Part shown: piece after piece, positions 40,773 through 49,684 of the stretch
How positions within the stretch are numbered: position 1 is the first letter of the stretch
Layout: each line of letters opens with the position of its first letter
The notes under the pieces: model-generated
What the model was told of the DNA's origin: nothing
The model's database searches: none
Seen by the model: the letters and a program-made list of their open reading frames with translations, nothing else
Position numbers and translations under genes: made by a program
Assembly: GCA_034927815.1 (NCBI GenBank)
Contig: JAYFPK010000032.1
Coordinates: 12,393-76,392, forward strand
DNA: 64,000 nucleotides
Direction: 5' to 3'
From: Limiplasma sp034927815
GTDB taxonomy: Bacteria; Bacillota; Clostridia; Christensenellales; Aristaeellaceae

Positions 40773-41909
40773 TTACGGGTTCTGCTGCTTGACGAAAATC
40801 TGTTTGCCAGTCTCGTCGAAGGTGAGGATGAAGGCGCTCTTGATGGGGTCGTTGTGATCGTCAAAGGAGATCACGCCGGAAACGCCTTCCACCTGGCTGT
40901 TCTTGATAGCGTCCACCACGGCGGCATACTCGGTGGTACCGGCGGTCTTGATGGCGTTGGTGAGCACCAGAGCCGCGTCATAGCCGGTGGCGGAGAAGGA
41001 AATGCTGGGCATCTCGCCGTACTCTGCCTGATAGCCAGCCAGGAAGGCCTTCACCATGTCGCTGTCGCCGTCGTTGGAGAAGTGGTCGGAGTAGTACAAG
41101 TTGGTGAGCAGGCTCTTGTCGCTGATGGAGCCTACGATGTCGGCGATACCGTCGGCGCCCAGGAACTTCACATCCAGGCCCAGCTCTTTGGCCTGGGTCA
41201 GGATGAGGGCGGCCTCGCGGCCGTAGTAGGGCAGGAAGACGATTTCAGGAGCCGCGTCCTTGAGCTTGGTGAGCTGGGCTTTGAAGTCCATCTCATCCTT
41301 GACGGTGGCTTCCAGGGCCACGATGGTCTGGCCATTGGCCTCGGCCTGAACCACAAAGGTATCCTTCAGGCCGGTGGAATACTCGTTGCCGTTTTCATAG
41401 AGCACCGCCAGCTTGGTGGCGCCGAACTGATCCTTGGCGAAGTTGGCCATCGCCACGGCCTGGAAGGGATCCAGGAAGCAGGTGCGGAACACGTTGGGGC
41501 GGTCCGTGGTGATGTGGTAGGCGGTGGCGGAGGCGGTGATTGTGGGGATGCCCTCTTCCGCCGCGAACTCGGCTACGCTGTCCGTAGCAGCGGTAAGCAC
41601 GGAGCCCAGGATGGCGACTACGCCGTCGTTTTGCACGAGCTTGTTAAAGGCGTTGGTGGCCTTGGCGGGATCGCCCTCGTCGTCCTCCCAGATCACTTCC
41701 ACCTGCTTGCCGTCGATGCCGCCGGCAGCGTTGAGCTCCTTGACGTACAGGTCGATGCCGTTGCGCACGCCGATGCCGTACATGGCGTAGGGGCCGGTGA
41801 GAACGCCGATGCCGCCAATCTTGATCGTATCCTCCGCAAGCGCAGGAATCAGAAGGCTGACCGCCAACACCAGCGCCAACACAGCAGCCGCAAACTTGTT
41901 CATTTTCAT
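40773..41909 (-). CDS. livJ: branched-chain amino acid ABC transporter substrate-binding protein
   Basis: Periplasmic-binding-protein-like lipoprotein or secreted receptor, 378 residues. Signal peptide FAAAVLALVLAVSLLIPALA, then the type I fold: IKIGGIGVLTGPYAMYGIGVRNGIDLYVKELN. No lipobox Cys follows the signal, so anchoring is unclear. The ATG at 41909 is preceded by AAGGAGGA. First gene of livJ-livH-livMG-livF. Ligand (branched-chain or other amino acid or amide) not proven. Confidence 0.92.
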   Translation of the reverse strand: MKMNKFAAAVLALVLAVSLLIPALAEDTIKIGGIGVLTGPYAMYGIGVRNGIDLYVKELNAAGGIDGKQVEVIWEDDEGDPAKATNAFNKLVQNDGVVAILGSVLTAATDSVAEFAAEEGIPTITASATAYHITTDRPNVFRTCFLDPFQAVAMANFAKDQFGATKLAVLYENGNEYSTGLKDTFVVQAEANGQTIVALEATVKDEMDFKAQLTKLKDAAPEIVFLPYYGREAALILTQAKELGLDVKFLGADGIADIVGSISDKSLLTNLYYSDHFSNDGDSDMVKAFLAGYQAEYGEMPSISFSATGYDAALVLTNAIKTAGTTEYAAVVDAIKNSQVEGVSGVISFDDHNDPIKSAFILTFDETGKQIFVKQQNP

Positions 41910-41976
41910 CTTCTCCCAATCCTCCTTCTTATTTCGCGCTTCCGTTTTTGCTTACGCTTACAGAAATGCTTGCCCC

Positions 41977-42006
41977 ATTATATAGGCACCCCGTTCCAAG
42001 AATCAA
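41977..42006 (-). promoter_or_regulatory. promoter of the liv operon
   Basis: -35 TTGATT (42001-42006), 18 bp, perfect -10 TATAAT (41977-41982). The 5' leader is about 60 nt. Confidence 0.7.
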
Positions 42007-42065
42007 GCGTTTTTTGGCGTTTTTGGCGCTTTTAGATTGTATTTCCAATGTATTTATATACAGTT

Positions 42066-43184
42066 TTAGGCTTCCGGGAAAATCCCGTCCACTTGCGCCA
42101 TGGGCTCAGGCCCGGCTTCCTCGGCGATGCCTCCCCCCAGGCAGGCCTCCCCGGCATAGAGCACGGCGCTCTGGCCCGGGGTCACGGCCCTCTGGAGCCC
42201 GTCCGCCCGCAGGAAAATCTCCTCCCCCAGGCGCACGGCCCAGGCGGGCTGATCCCCCTGGCGGTAGCGGAACTTCACGCCGCAGCGAAAGGGTACGCCC
42301 TCCCCCGCCGGGGGCTCCCCAATCCAGGTAGGCTGGGAAGCCCGCACATAGCGGCTGTACAGCGCCGGGTGGTCCTCCCCCTGGGCTACCAGCAGCACGT
42401 TGCGCCCCAAATCCTTCCCAATCACAAACCAGCGGCGGCCGTCCCCGGCGCCGCCGATGCCCAGGCCCCGGCGCTGGCCCAGCGTGTAATAGGCCAGCCC
42501 CTGATGGCGGCCCACCACCTGCCCCTCCAGGGTCCGCATCTCGCCCTCCCTCAGGGGCAGGTAGCCTTGCAAAAACCGGCGGAAGTTCCGCTCCCCGATG
42601 AAGCAGATGCCGGTGGAATCCTTCTTGCGGCTCACGGGCAGCCCTGCCTCCTGGGCAACCTGGCGCACCTGGGCCTTGGTCATGTCCCCCACGGGAAACA
42701 GGGCCCGCTCCAGCTGGGCCTCCTTGAGCATATAAAGGAAGTAACTCTGGTCCTTGGCGGGATCGCCGCCCTTGAGCAGCAAGGGGCGGCCCTCCCGCTG
42801 CCCCCGGCGCACAAAGTGCCCGGTAGCCATTCCCCCGGCCCCCAGCTTCATGGCAAAGTCCAAAAACGCCTTGAACTTGATCTCCCGGTTGCACAGCACA
42901 TCCGGGTTGGGGGTGCGGCCCCGGCGGTATTCCTCCAAAAATTGGGCAAACACCCGGTCCTGGTATTCCTTCTGGAAGTTCACGGCATAGCAGGGGATGT
43001 CCAAAAGGCCGCAGACCTCCTGAACGTCATGCCAATCCTGGGTGGCGGTGCATTCCCCGTTTTCGTCCTGTTCATCCCAGTTCTTCATGAACACGCCCAC
43101 CACGTCGTAGCCCTGCCGCTTGAGCAGCAGGGCCGCCACGGAGGAATCCACCCCCCCGGACATGCCCACCACGATGCGCTCCAC
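42066..43184 (-). CDS. mnmA: tRNA-specific 2-thiouridylase MnmA
   Basis: Thiolates U34 of Lys, Glu and Gln tRNAs. 372 residues. PP-loop VVGMSGGVDSSVAA at the N-terminus; the catalytic Cys pair is in NPDVLCNREIKF and DSTGICFIGER; GHFVRR and GQRRGLG are also conserved. The start is the GTG at 43184, one base after the stop of the upstream fusion gene and with GGGAGG in place. Third gene of a yaaO-like/HAD-tmk/mnmA operon. Confidence 0.95.
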   Translation of the reverse strand: MERIVVGMSGGVDSSVAALLLKRQGYDVVGVFMKNWDEQDENGECTATQDWHDVQEVCGLLDIPCYAVNFQKEYQDRVFAQFLEEYRRGRTPNPDVLCNREIKFKAFLDFAMKLGAGGMATGHFVRRGQREGRPLLLKGGDPAKDQSYFLYMLKEAQLERALFPVGDMTKAQVRQVAQEAGLPVSRKKDSTGICFIGERNFRRFLQGYLPLREGEMRTLEGQVVGRHQGLAYYTLGQRRGLGIGGAGDGRRWFVIGKDLGRNVLLVAQGEDHPALYSRYVRASQPTWIGEPPAGEGVPFRCGVKFRYRQGDQPAWAVRLGEEIFLRADGLQRAVTPGQSAVLYAGEACLGGGIAEEAGPEPMAQVDGIFPEA

Positions 43185-43185
43185 C

Positions 43186-44472
43186 TTATTCCTCCCGCTC
43201 CAGCCTGGCCAGCACCAAGGCCAGGGCATCCTCAGCCACAGCCTCGGGCTCCTGGCCCGCGTCCACCACCATGAACCGCTTGCGGTTGTCATGGAGCAGC
43301 CGCTCGTAGGTCTTTTGCACCCGCTCGTGGAAGTCAAAAGCCTCCAGCTCCAGCCGGTCCGGGGCGCTGGCCCCCAAACGGCGCTGGAGCCCCACCCGGA
43401 AGTCGATCTCCAGGTACAGGGTGGCGTCGGGCATCATATCCCCCACGGCGGGGGCGTTGATCTGCTGAACGCTCTCCAGGCCCAGCTCCCGCCCGCCTCC
43501 CTGGTAGGCGATGGAGCTGTCCACAAAGCGGTCGCAAAGCACCAGCATCCCCGTTTCCACCGCCGGGCGGATCACCTGGGCCACGTGCTGGGCCCGGGCC
43601 GCCGCGTACAGCAAGGCCTCGCAGGCCGGGGACATCTCCATGTTCTTGGTGTCCAGGATGATCTGGCGGATATCCTCGCTGATGGGGCAGCCGCCGGGCT
43701 CCCGGGTGCGCAAAACGCTGAATCCGTACGCACGGAGGCTCTTTTCCAGCAGGTCCACCTGGGTGGTCTTGCCGCTGCCGTCCAGCCCTTCCACCGTCAG
43801 GAAGAAGCCCCTGGGGATCTCCGCCCCCTGGCAGAGCAGGGCCCTTAAGGCCTCGGTATCCGGCACGATATGCTCCGCCCCGGCGTCCCGCAGCTCCTGG
43901 TCGCTGCCAAAGCCGTAGCCCGCGCCAATGCCCTCGATGCCGTTGGCCCGGGCCGCTTCCATATCAAAGCACCGGTCCCCCACCATGGCCGCCCGCTCGT
44001 AGCGCTCCGGCAGCGCGCGGCGCACCAGCTCCACCTTGGAGGCCACGCTGTGGTTGCTGTCCGCGGTGATGATCCTGTCAAAATAGTGGGTCAGGGCAAA
44101 GTGGTCCAGCACCGCCCGGCAGGGCTTCTCCGACTTGCTGGTAGCCACGGCCAGATAGGCCCCTTCCTCCCGCAGCATCCGCAAAATGGAGCGGATATGG
44201 GGATACACCGTGTACTTGTACATGCCCTCCCGGTCAAAGTGCTGGCAGTACAGCTCCGTGGCCCTGGGAATCAGCTCCGCAGGCAGCCCCAGCACCCGCT
44301 CAAAGCCATGGACCAGCGGAGGCCCGATGATTCCCCTGGGGTCCGCCCCCTGGGGAAGGGAATGGCCCAGCTGCTCCAGGGCGTACAGCGCCGAGGAGAC
44401 AATGCCTTGCTCCGCGTTGCACAGGGTTCCGTCCAGGTCGAAGATCACCGCGTCATAGGGAAGTTGATTCAC
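43186..44472 (-). CDS. tmk: HAD phosphatase-thymidylate kinase fusion
   Basis: A 428-residue bifunctional chain. Residues 1-~215 are a Gph/PpaX-like HAD hydrolase: FDLDGTLCNAE (motif I), VATSKSEKP (motif II), MVGDRCFDMEAA (motif IV). Residues ~220-428 are a complete thymidylate kinase: FLTVEGLDGSGKTTQ P-loop, TREPGG, DRFVDSSIAYQGGGR. Tmk phosphorylates dTMP for DNA synthesis; the HAD partner could remove a nucleotide or sugar phosphate. Separate genes are the norm. GTG start at 44472 with AAAGGAG, three bases after the upstream stop. The domain boundary has no internal start signal I can see. Confidence 0.92.
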   Translation of the reverse strand: MNQLPYDAVIFDLDGTLCNAEQGIVSSALYALEQLGHSLPQGADPRGIIGPPLVHGFERVLGLPAELIPRATELYCQHFDREGMYKYTVYPHIRSILRMLREEGAYLAVATSKSEKPCRAVLDHFALTHYFDRIITADSNHSVASKVELVRRALPERYERAAMVGDRCFDMEAARANGIEGIGAGYGFGSDQELRDAGAEHIVPDTEALRALLCQGAEIPRGFFLTVEGLDGSGKTTQVDLLEKSLRAYGFSVLRTREPGGCPISEDIRQIILDTKNMEMSPACEALLYAAARAQHVAQVIRPAVETGMLVLCDRFVDSSIAYQGGGRELGLESVQQINAPAVGDMMPDATLYLEIDFRVGLQRRLGASAPDRLELEAFDFHERVQKTYERLLHDNRKRFMVVDAGQEPEAVAEDALALVLARLEREE

Positions 44473-44475
44473 GCT

Positions 44476-45939
44476 TCATACTCCTTTATTTATGGAAGAA
44501 AGTCCGGCCACACAGGGAAGGAGCCCTTCCGGGGTAAGGCCGAAAAGCCTTTCAGGGTCTTGGCTGCCTAAAAACGCCGCCAACTCCGGGGTCACGGCCT
44601 CCCCGGCGGTTACCAGCGCCACCCCCGGAGGGTACAAGCCGCAGTGCGCGGCGCTGACCCGGCCCACGCTTTGGAGGAGCGGCACCCCCTCCCTGGGGGC
44701 AAAGGCCGCCTCCGCCAAAGGCAAAATCCGGGGAGGAAGGGGGGGCATTGAAGGCGGGAAGGGCATTGGGGCTACGCCCCACCCTCCGCCAGGGGCTTCG
44801 CCCCTGGACCCGCTGTTGACCGCGCCGCCCGCGGTCAGCGGGGAAGAAAAACGGGCGCGCCGGGAGATGTTTTTCAGCGCCGCCAGGAGTTTTTTCAATA
44901 TCCCCTCATACCCCCGCAGGGGCAAAATGCCCACGACGCACTGACCGTCGCACAGTTCCACATCGATGCCCGCCAGCCTGAGCGCCTCCCCCAGGGCGTA
45001 ACCGCCCATGGGCCCCGCCAGCGCCAGCCGCAAGGGGTCATACCCAAAGCCAGGGGGCGCGTCCTCCTGAGCCCGGTCATAGCCCAGAGGCCGGGCTTTT
45101 TCATAGAAGCGGAGCAGCGCCGCCCCCAGCCCCTCGCAGGCCCCTTCCCCATGCCGGTCCATCCAGGCCCTGGCCTCGTCCAGGGACAGCAGGTTCACAA
45201 AGGAGGGGCTGCTGGTCTGCACCATGGGCAGCAAGCTCCCCAACCGGGCGGCGTCCACGCCCTCAGCCCCGTGGAGCCAGGCTCCGGCGTTCAGGGCGGG
45301 CAAGGTCTTGTGGGCGCTCTGGACAGCCAAATCCGCCCCCTGGGCCAGGGCGCTTTGGGCGTCCCGCCGCCAGTTCAAAGTGGCCCCATGGGCCTCGTCG
45401 CACAAAAGGAGCATGCCGCCCTCATGGGCTGCCTGGGCCAGAGGCTCCAACTCCCCCATCAATCCGTAATAATCCGGCCTCACCGCCAGGACCGCCTTGG
45501 CCTTGGGATGCCGCTCCATGGCCCGCTGGTAGGAGGCAAAAGAGGTGTAGGGCCTCCCCCGGGCCGTATAGGAAGCCTCGGCGAACACCGGCTCGATCCC
45601 CGCCAAAGCGCACAGGTGCAAGGCGCTCAGGTGGCAGTTCCGGGGAAGGATCACCGTCTCCCCCCGCCCCGCCGCGTACAGCAGCATAGCCTGGACCCCC
45701 GCCGTGCTCCCCCCGTGGAGCATGGCCGTGAAGGCCGCCCCCGCGCTTCGGGCCGCCAGGGCCTGGGCCTGGGCCACGGCCCCCTTGGCCCGGTACAGGT
45801 CGTCCGTTTCCGGCAGCTCCGTAGTCTCCAGCCGGTAGGGGTCCACCCGCCCAAAGGGCCCCCGGCCTCCGGTAGCGGGCATGTGAAGGGACACCCGCCT
45901 GGCGCTTTGCCGCAGCATCTCCCGCATGGGCCGCTCCAC
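44476..45939 (-). CDS. Orn/Lys/Arg decarboxylase-like PLP enzyme (YaaO-type)
   Basis: A 487-residue fold-type I PLP enzyme of the Orn/Lys/Arg decarboxylase family. The PLP lysine is in VQSAHKTLPALNAG, the cofactor aspartate in LLCDEAHGA, and the substrate-side block HGGSTAGVQAML is conserved. The C-terminal domain ends in YPPGVALVTAGE. In Firmicutes this gene (yaaO) sits just before tmk, as here. Roughly residues 360-395 are a Gly/Pro-rich insert coded by a GC palindromic element. The GTG at 45939 is chosen because upstream candidates (45972, 46020) lie at or before the promoter. The substrate is probably a basic amino acid, unproven. Confidence 0.87.
   Translation of the reverse strand: MERPMREMLRQSARRVSLHMPATGGRGPFGRVDPYRLETTELPETDDLYRAKGAVAQAQALAARSAGAAFTAMLHGGSTAGVQAMLLYAAGRGETVILPRNCHLSALHLCALAGIEPVFAEASYTARGRPYTSFASYQRAMERHPKAKAVLAVRPDYYGLMGELEPLAQAAHEGGMLLLCDEAHGATLNWRRDAQSALAQGADLAVQSAHKTLPALNAGAWLHGAEGVDAARLGSLLPMVQTSSPSFVNLLSLDEARAWMDRHGEGACEGLGAALLRFYEKARPLGYDRAQEDAPPGFGYDPLRLALAGPMGGYALGEALRLAGIDVELCDGQCVVGILPLRGYEGILKKLLAALKNISRRARFSSPLTAGGAVNSGSRGEAPGGGWGVAPMPFPPSMPPLPPRILPLAEAAFAPREGVPLLQSVGRVSAAHCGLYPPGVALVTAGEAVTPELAAFLGSQDPERLFGLTPEGLLPCVAGLSSINKGV
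44745..44850 (-). repeat. GC-rich palindromic element inside the yaaO-like gene
   Basis: Contains GGGGCTACGCCCC and AGGGGCTTCGCCCCT hairpins and the GGGTCC flank also seen near 37040. Its translation is Gly/Pro-rich and unlike the enzyme family, so it appears to be an in-frame insertion. Confidence 0.6.
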
Positions 45940-45967
45940 AGGCCGTCCCTCCCCCCATATCGGCCTT

Positions 45968-45996
45968 AGCATAGCAAAAAAACCGCCCTGTGGCAA
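45968..45996 (-). promoter_or_regulatory. promoter of the yaaO-like/HAD-tmk/mnmA operon
   Basis: -35 TTGCCA (45991-45996), 17 bp, -10 TATGCT (45968-45973). RNA start about 45961. Confidence 0.7.
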
Positions 45997-46032
45997 GACC
46001 AGGGCTTGTTCGCCAAACACCCCGTGTTCCCC

Positions 46033-46061
46033 TTTCCATGGAAGGGAATGTGTGATACACT
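46033..46061 (+). promoter_or_regulatory. promoter of rimO-pgsA-cinA-recA
   Basis: -35 TTTCCA (46033-46038), 17 bp, -10 TACACT (46056-46061) with an upstream TG. Confidence 0.5.
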
Positions 46062-46134
46062 ATAAGGTAGGGTGTTTCGCGGATGGCAAGGCGCCCTGTC
46101 ATATGAAACAAAAGCATTTGGAGGGAAAACCGGT

Positions 46135-47445
46135 ATGATGAGCGTTGGGGTGGTATCCCTGGGCTGTAGCAAAAACCGGGTGGATACCGAGCTGATGCTC
46201 AGCATCTTGACCGAAAACGGATACCGCATCGTCGCGGACGAGCGGGAGGCCGATATCCTCATCGTCAACACCTGCGGATTCATCGAGTCCGCCAAGCAGG
46301 AATCCATCGACACCTTGCTCTCCCTGGCGGAGTATAAGAAAACCGGCAAGCTCAAGCTGCTGGTAGCCACGGGCTGCCTGGCCCAGCGCTACGAGCAGGC
46401 GCTTTTGGAAGAGCTGCCGGAGGTGGGGCTTCTGATGGGGGTCAGCCAGTATGCCCAGCTGCCCCAGGCCATTGCCCAGGCCCTGGGGGGCCAGCGGGCT
46501 TCCTACTGCGGCCGGGAGGCGGGGGTGCTCTGCGGCCCCCGGGTGCTCACCACAGCCCCCCATACCGCCTATATCCGCGTGGCCGACGGGTGCGACAACC
46601 GCTGCGCCTACTGCGCCATTCCCCTGATCCGGGGCGGCTTCCGCTCCCGGCCCATGGACAGCGTCCTTGGGGAGGTCCGCTCCCTGGCGGAGCAAGGGGT
46701 GAAGGAGCACATTTTGGTGGCCCAGGATACCTCCCGCTTCGGGGTGGACCTGGCGGGCCATTCCCTGCTGCCGGAGCTGGTGACCCAGGCGGCGGACATC
46801 CCCGGGGTGGAATGGCTGCGGGTGCTCTACTGCTACCCCGACGAGGTGGGCATGCCCTTGCTGGAGGCCATGGCCGCCAAGCCCAACGTCTGCAAATACC
46901 TGGACCTGCCCTTGCAGCACGCCGATCCCCTTTTGCTGCGCCGCATGAACCGCCGGGGGGACATGGCCTCCGTGCGCCGTCTTTTGAAGGAGGCCCGGGG
47001 CATGGGCTTCACCCTGCGCACCACCTTCATCACCGGCTTTCCTGGGGAAACCCAGGCCCAGTTTGAAACCCTCATGGACTTTATCCGGGAGATCCGCTTT
47101 GACCGGCTGGGAGCCTTCGCCTTCTCCCCGGAGGAGGACACCGCCGCCGCCCGGATGCCCGATCAGGTACCCCCGGAAACCGCCCAAGAGCGGCTGGATA
47201 TCCTGATGCGGGCCCAGCAGGCCATCTCCCTGGAGCGGAACCGCCTGCGCATCGGCGCCCGGGAGAAGGTGCTGGTGGAGGAGCTCCGCCAGGGCGGCAA
47301 GGCCATTGGCCGCACCGCCGCCGAGGCCCCGGAAACCGACGGCCTTGTGGAGCTGACCCACGCGCAAAACGCTGCCTTGGGCGAGTTTGTGACCGCGGAA
47401 ATCACCGACGCCAAGCCCTACGACCTCATAGGAGTGATGCTATGA
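46135..47445 (+). CDS. rimO: ribosomal protein S12 methylthiotransferase RimO
   Basis: Radical SAM methylthiotransferase modifying Asp of ribosomal protein S12; 436 residues. Domains: N-terminal UPF0004 (SLGCSKNRVDTE, NTCGFIESAKQES, a Cys for the auxiliary cluster in ATGCLAQRY), radical SAM core (DGCDNRCAYCAIPLIRG, CxxxCxxC), C-terminal TRAM domain. The SLGCSKN and GxFRSR-type features favour RimO over MiaB. ATG 46135 (or 46138) with GGAGGG. ATGA overlap with pgsA. Confidence 0.96.
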   Translation: MMSVGVVSLGCSKNRVDTELMLSILTENGYRIVADEREADILIVNTCGFIESAKQESIDTLLSLAEYKKTGKLKLLVATGCLAQRYEQALLEELPEVGLLMGVSQYAQLPQAIAQALGGQRASYCGREAGVLCGPRVLTTAPHTAYIRVADGCDNRCAYCAIPLIRGGFRSRPMDSVLGEVRSLAEQGVKEHILVAQDTSRFGVDLAGHSLLPELVTQAADIPGVEWLRVLYCYPDEVGMPLLEAMAAKPNVCKYLDLPLQHADPLLLRRMNRRGDMASVRRLLKEARGMGFTLRTTFITGFPGETQAQFETLMDFIREIRFDRLGAFAFSPEEDTAAARMPDQVPPETAQERLDILMRAQQAISLERNRLRIGAREKVLVEELRQGGKAIGRTAAEAPETDGLVELTHAQNAALGEFVTAEITDAKPYDLIGVML

Positions 47446-47990
47446 ACTGGCCCAACCGACTGACGCTCTTGCGCGTACTTTTGATCCCGGTCTGCCTGGT
47501 GCTCTTGTCCATCGACACGCCCCTTTGCCAGACCCTGGCCTTGATCGTGCTGGTGCTGGCGGCCCTGACGGACTGGCTGGACGGCCATCTGGCCCGGCGC
47601 TGCGGCCTGGTCACCAACTTTGGCAAATTTCTGGACCCTGTGGCGGACAAGCTGCTGGTCCTTTGCGTGATGGTCACCCTCTGCGGCCTGGGCCGCTTCC
47701 CCGCCTGGGCCTGCGTCATCGTGCTCTTTCGGGAGCTGGCTGTGGACGGCCTGCGGCTGGTGGCCATGGAACAGGGCCGCGTCATTGCCGCCGGGCCCCT
47801 GGGCAAGCTCAAAACCACCCTCCAGCTTTTCACCTTGGTGGTCTATGTGATGAAGAACCAGCCCTTTGCCCCCTTCCCCATGGACCGGCTCCTTTTGGCC
47901 GCCGCCATGGTCATGACCCTGGCCTCCGGGGTGGACTATTTTATCCGCAACAAAGCCGTGCTGCGGGGCCTTGGGGAGAAGTCCCCATGA
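47442..47990 (+). CDS. pgsA: CDP-diacylglycerol-glycerol-3-phosphate 3-phosphatidyltransferase
   Basis: Membrane enzyme making phosphatidylglycerol phosphate, 182 residues with four to six helices. The CDP-alcohol phosphatidyltransferase motif DG(x2)AR(x8)G(x3)D(x3)D is present in DWLDGHLARRCGLVTNFGKF followed by LDPVADK. Starts inside the rimO stop and ends in an ATGA overlap with cinA. Confidence 0.95.
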   Translation: MNWPNRLTLLRVLLIPVCLVLLSIDTPLCQTLALIVLVLAALTDWLDGHLARRCGLVTNFGKFLDPVADKLLVLCVMVTLCGLGRFPAWACVIVLFRELAVDGLRLVAMEQGRVIAAGPLGKLKTTLQLFTLVVYVMKNQPFAPFPMDRLLLAAAMVMTLASGVDYFIRNKAVLRGLGEKSP

Positions 47991-48475
47991 AGCCGGGGAT
48001 CGGCCCTCTTTGCAAGGCCATTATCCCCCTGGCGGCCCGCCTGGGCCTCACCGTCGCCACGGCGGAAAGCCTCACGGGAGGGATGATCGCCTCCAGCCTG
48101 GCCGCCGTGCCGGGAGCCTCCCAGGTGCTGCTGGGCGGCATCGTCAGCTATGATCCCCGGATCAAGCGGGAACTGCTGGGGGTTTCCCAGGAGGTCATCG
48201 ATTTCCCCGGCGTGGTCAGCGAGCCCTGCGCCCGGCAGATGGCCCTGGGGGCCCAAATGGCCCTGGGGGCGGATATTTCCGTCAGCGCCACGGGGCTGGC
48301 GGGCCCCGGCGGCGGAACGGAGCAGACCCCCGTGGGCACGGTATTCCTGGGAATCACAGGGCTCCAAGGCCCCAGGGTGCAGGAGTGCCATTTTACCGGA
48401 AGCCGCCAGGCGGTGCGCAAGGCCGCCACCCTTGAAGCCCTTCACATGCTATGGGAAGAGCTGTCCCAGCGCTAG
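47987..48475 (+). CDS. cinA: CinA C-terminal domain / nicotinamide-nucleotide amidase
   Basis: A 162-residue protein made only of the CinA C-terminal amidohydrolase domain (PncC-like), which deamidates NMN. Motifs: TVATAESLTGGMIAS, GGIVSYDPRIKRELLGV and SATGLAGPGGGTEQTPVGTV. It lacks the N-terminal molybdopterin-like domain of full-length CinA. Encoded between pgsA and recA as in other Firmicutes; overlaps the pgsA stop by 4 bp. Confidence 0.93.
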   Translation: MKPGIGPLCKAIIPLAARLGLTVATAESLTGGMIASSLAAVPGASQVLLGGIVSYDPRIKRELLGVSQEVIDFPGVVSEPCARQMALGAQMALGADISVSATGLAGPGGGTEQTPVGTVFLGITGLQGPRVQECHFTGSRQAVRKAATLEALHMLWEELSQR

Positions 48476-48523
48476 CAATACAACGGATGTCCCAATGCCA
48501 TACACAGGAAAGGCGGAAACACC

Positions 48524-49684
48524 ATGGCCAAGAAAGAAGCCCCCAAGAAAGAGCCCGTGCAAAGGGCCTCGGCGGACCAGAACAATATGCGCGAGGAGAA
48601 GCTGAAAGCGCTGGAAAGCGCCCTGGCCCAATTGAACAAGACCTATGGCAAGGGCGCGGTGATGAAGTTCAGCGACGCCGCCGCAGACGCCAACCTCCAG
48701 GTGATTTCCACCGGATGCCTGGACCTGGACATCGCCCTGGGCGTGGGCGGATTGCCCAGGGGTCGGGTGGTGGAGATCTTCGGGCCGGAAAGCAGCGGCA
48801 AGACCACCGTGGCCCTCCACTGCGTGGCGGAAACCCAGCGCATGGGCGGCGTGGCAGCCTTTATTGACGCGGAGCACGCCCTGGACCCCGTCTATGCCCG
48901 CAAGCTGGGCGTGAACATCGACGAGCTCTACATCTCCCAGCCCGACACCGGGGAGCAGGCCCTGGAAATCTGCGAAGCCCTGGTGCGCAGCGGCGCGGTG
49001 GACATGGTGGTCATCGACTCCGTGGCGGCTTTGGTGCCCAAGGCGGAAATCGAGGGCGAAATGGGGGACAGCTTTGTGGGCCTCCAGGCCCGCCTCATGA
49101 GCCAGGCCTTGCGCAAGCTGGCGGGGGTCATCAGCAAGACCAACGCCGTAGCCATCTTCATCAACCAGCTCCGGGAGAAGGTGGGCGTGATGTACGGCAG
49201 CCCCGAAACCACCCCCGGCGGCCGGGCCCTGAAGTTCTACGCCTCCATACGCCTGGACGTGCGCCGGGGCGAGCAGCTCAAAAACGGCGCAGAGGTGGTG
49301 GGCAACCGCACCAAGGTGAAGGTGGTGAAAAACAAGGTGGCCCCGCCCTTTAGGGTCAGCGAGTTTGACATCATCTACGGCGAGGGCATCAGCAAGGCCG
49401 GAACCCTTCTGGATATGGCCGTGGACCGGGACATCATCCACAAGAGCGGCGCGTGGTTCAGCTATGAGGACCAGCGCATCGGCCAGGGCCGGGAGAACGC
49501 CCGCCAGTTCCTCAAGGACAACCCCGATGTGTTCGAGAAGATCGACAAGGTTATCCGCGCCGAGGCCATGGCCGCCCTGGCCGCCAAAAAGGCCGGGGAT
49601 TCCCCTGTGGCCGCCGTCTCCGGCGACGATGGGGCCGACCTCCTGGAGGAGGACCCGGACCTGGCGCTGCTGGAGGACGAGTGA
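48524..49684 (+). CDS. recA: recombinase RecA
   Basis: DNA strand-exchange protein and LexA coprotease, 386 residues. Walker A GPESSGKTT, GGVAAFIDAEHALDP, Walker B MVVIDSVAALVPKAEIEGEMGD broken here by position (~140-150), L2 loop INQLREKVGVMYGSPETTPG region, and an acidic C-terminal tail (DLLEEDPDLALLEDE). Slightly longer than usual because of both tails. AGGAAAGG precedes the ATG. The 48 bases upstream show no LexA box, so SOS control, if any, would act from further upstream. Confidence 0.97.
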   Translation: MAKKEAPKKEPVQRASADQNNMREEKLKALESALAQLNKTYGKGAVMKFSDAAADANLQVISTGCLDLDIALGVGGLPRGRVVEIFGPESSGKTTVALHCVAETQRMGGVAAFIDAEHALDPVYARKLGVNIDELYISQPDTGEQALEICEALVRSGAVDMVVIDSVAALVPKAEIEGEMGDSFVGLQARLMSQALRKLAGVISKTNAVAIFINQLREKVGVMYGSPETTPGGRALKFYASIRLDVRRGEQLKNGAEVVGNRTKVKVVKNKVAPPFRVSEFDIIYGEGISKAGTLLDMAVDRDIIHKSGAWFSYEDQRIGQGRENARQFLKDNPDVFEKIDKVIRAEAMAALAAKKAGDSPVAAVSGDDGADLLEEDPDLALLEDE

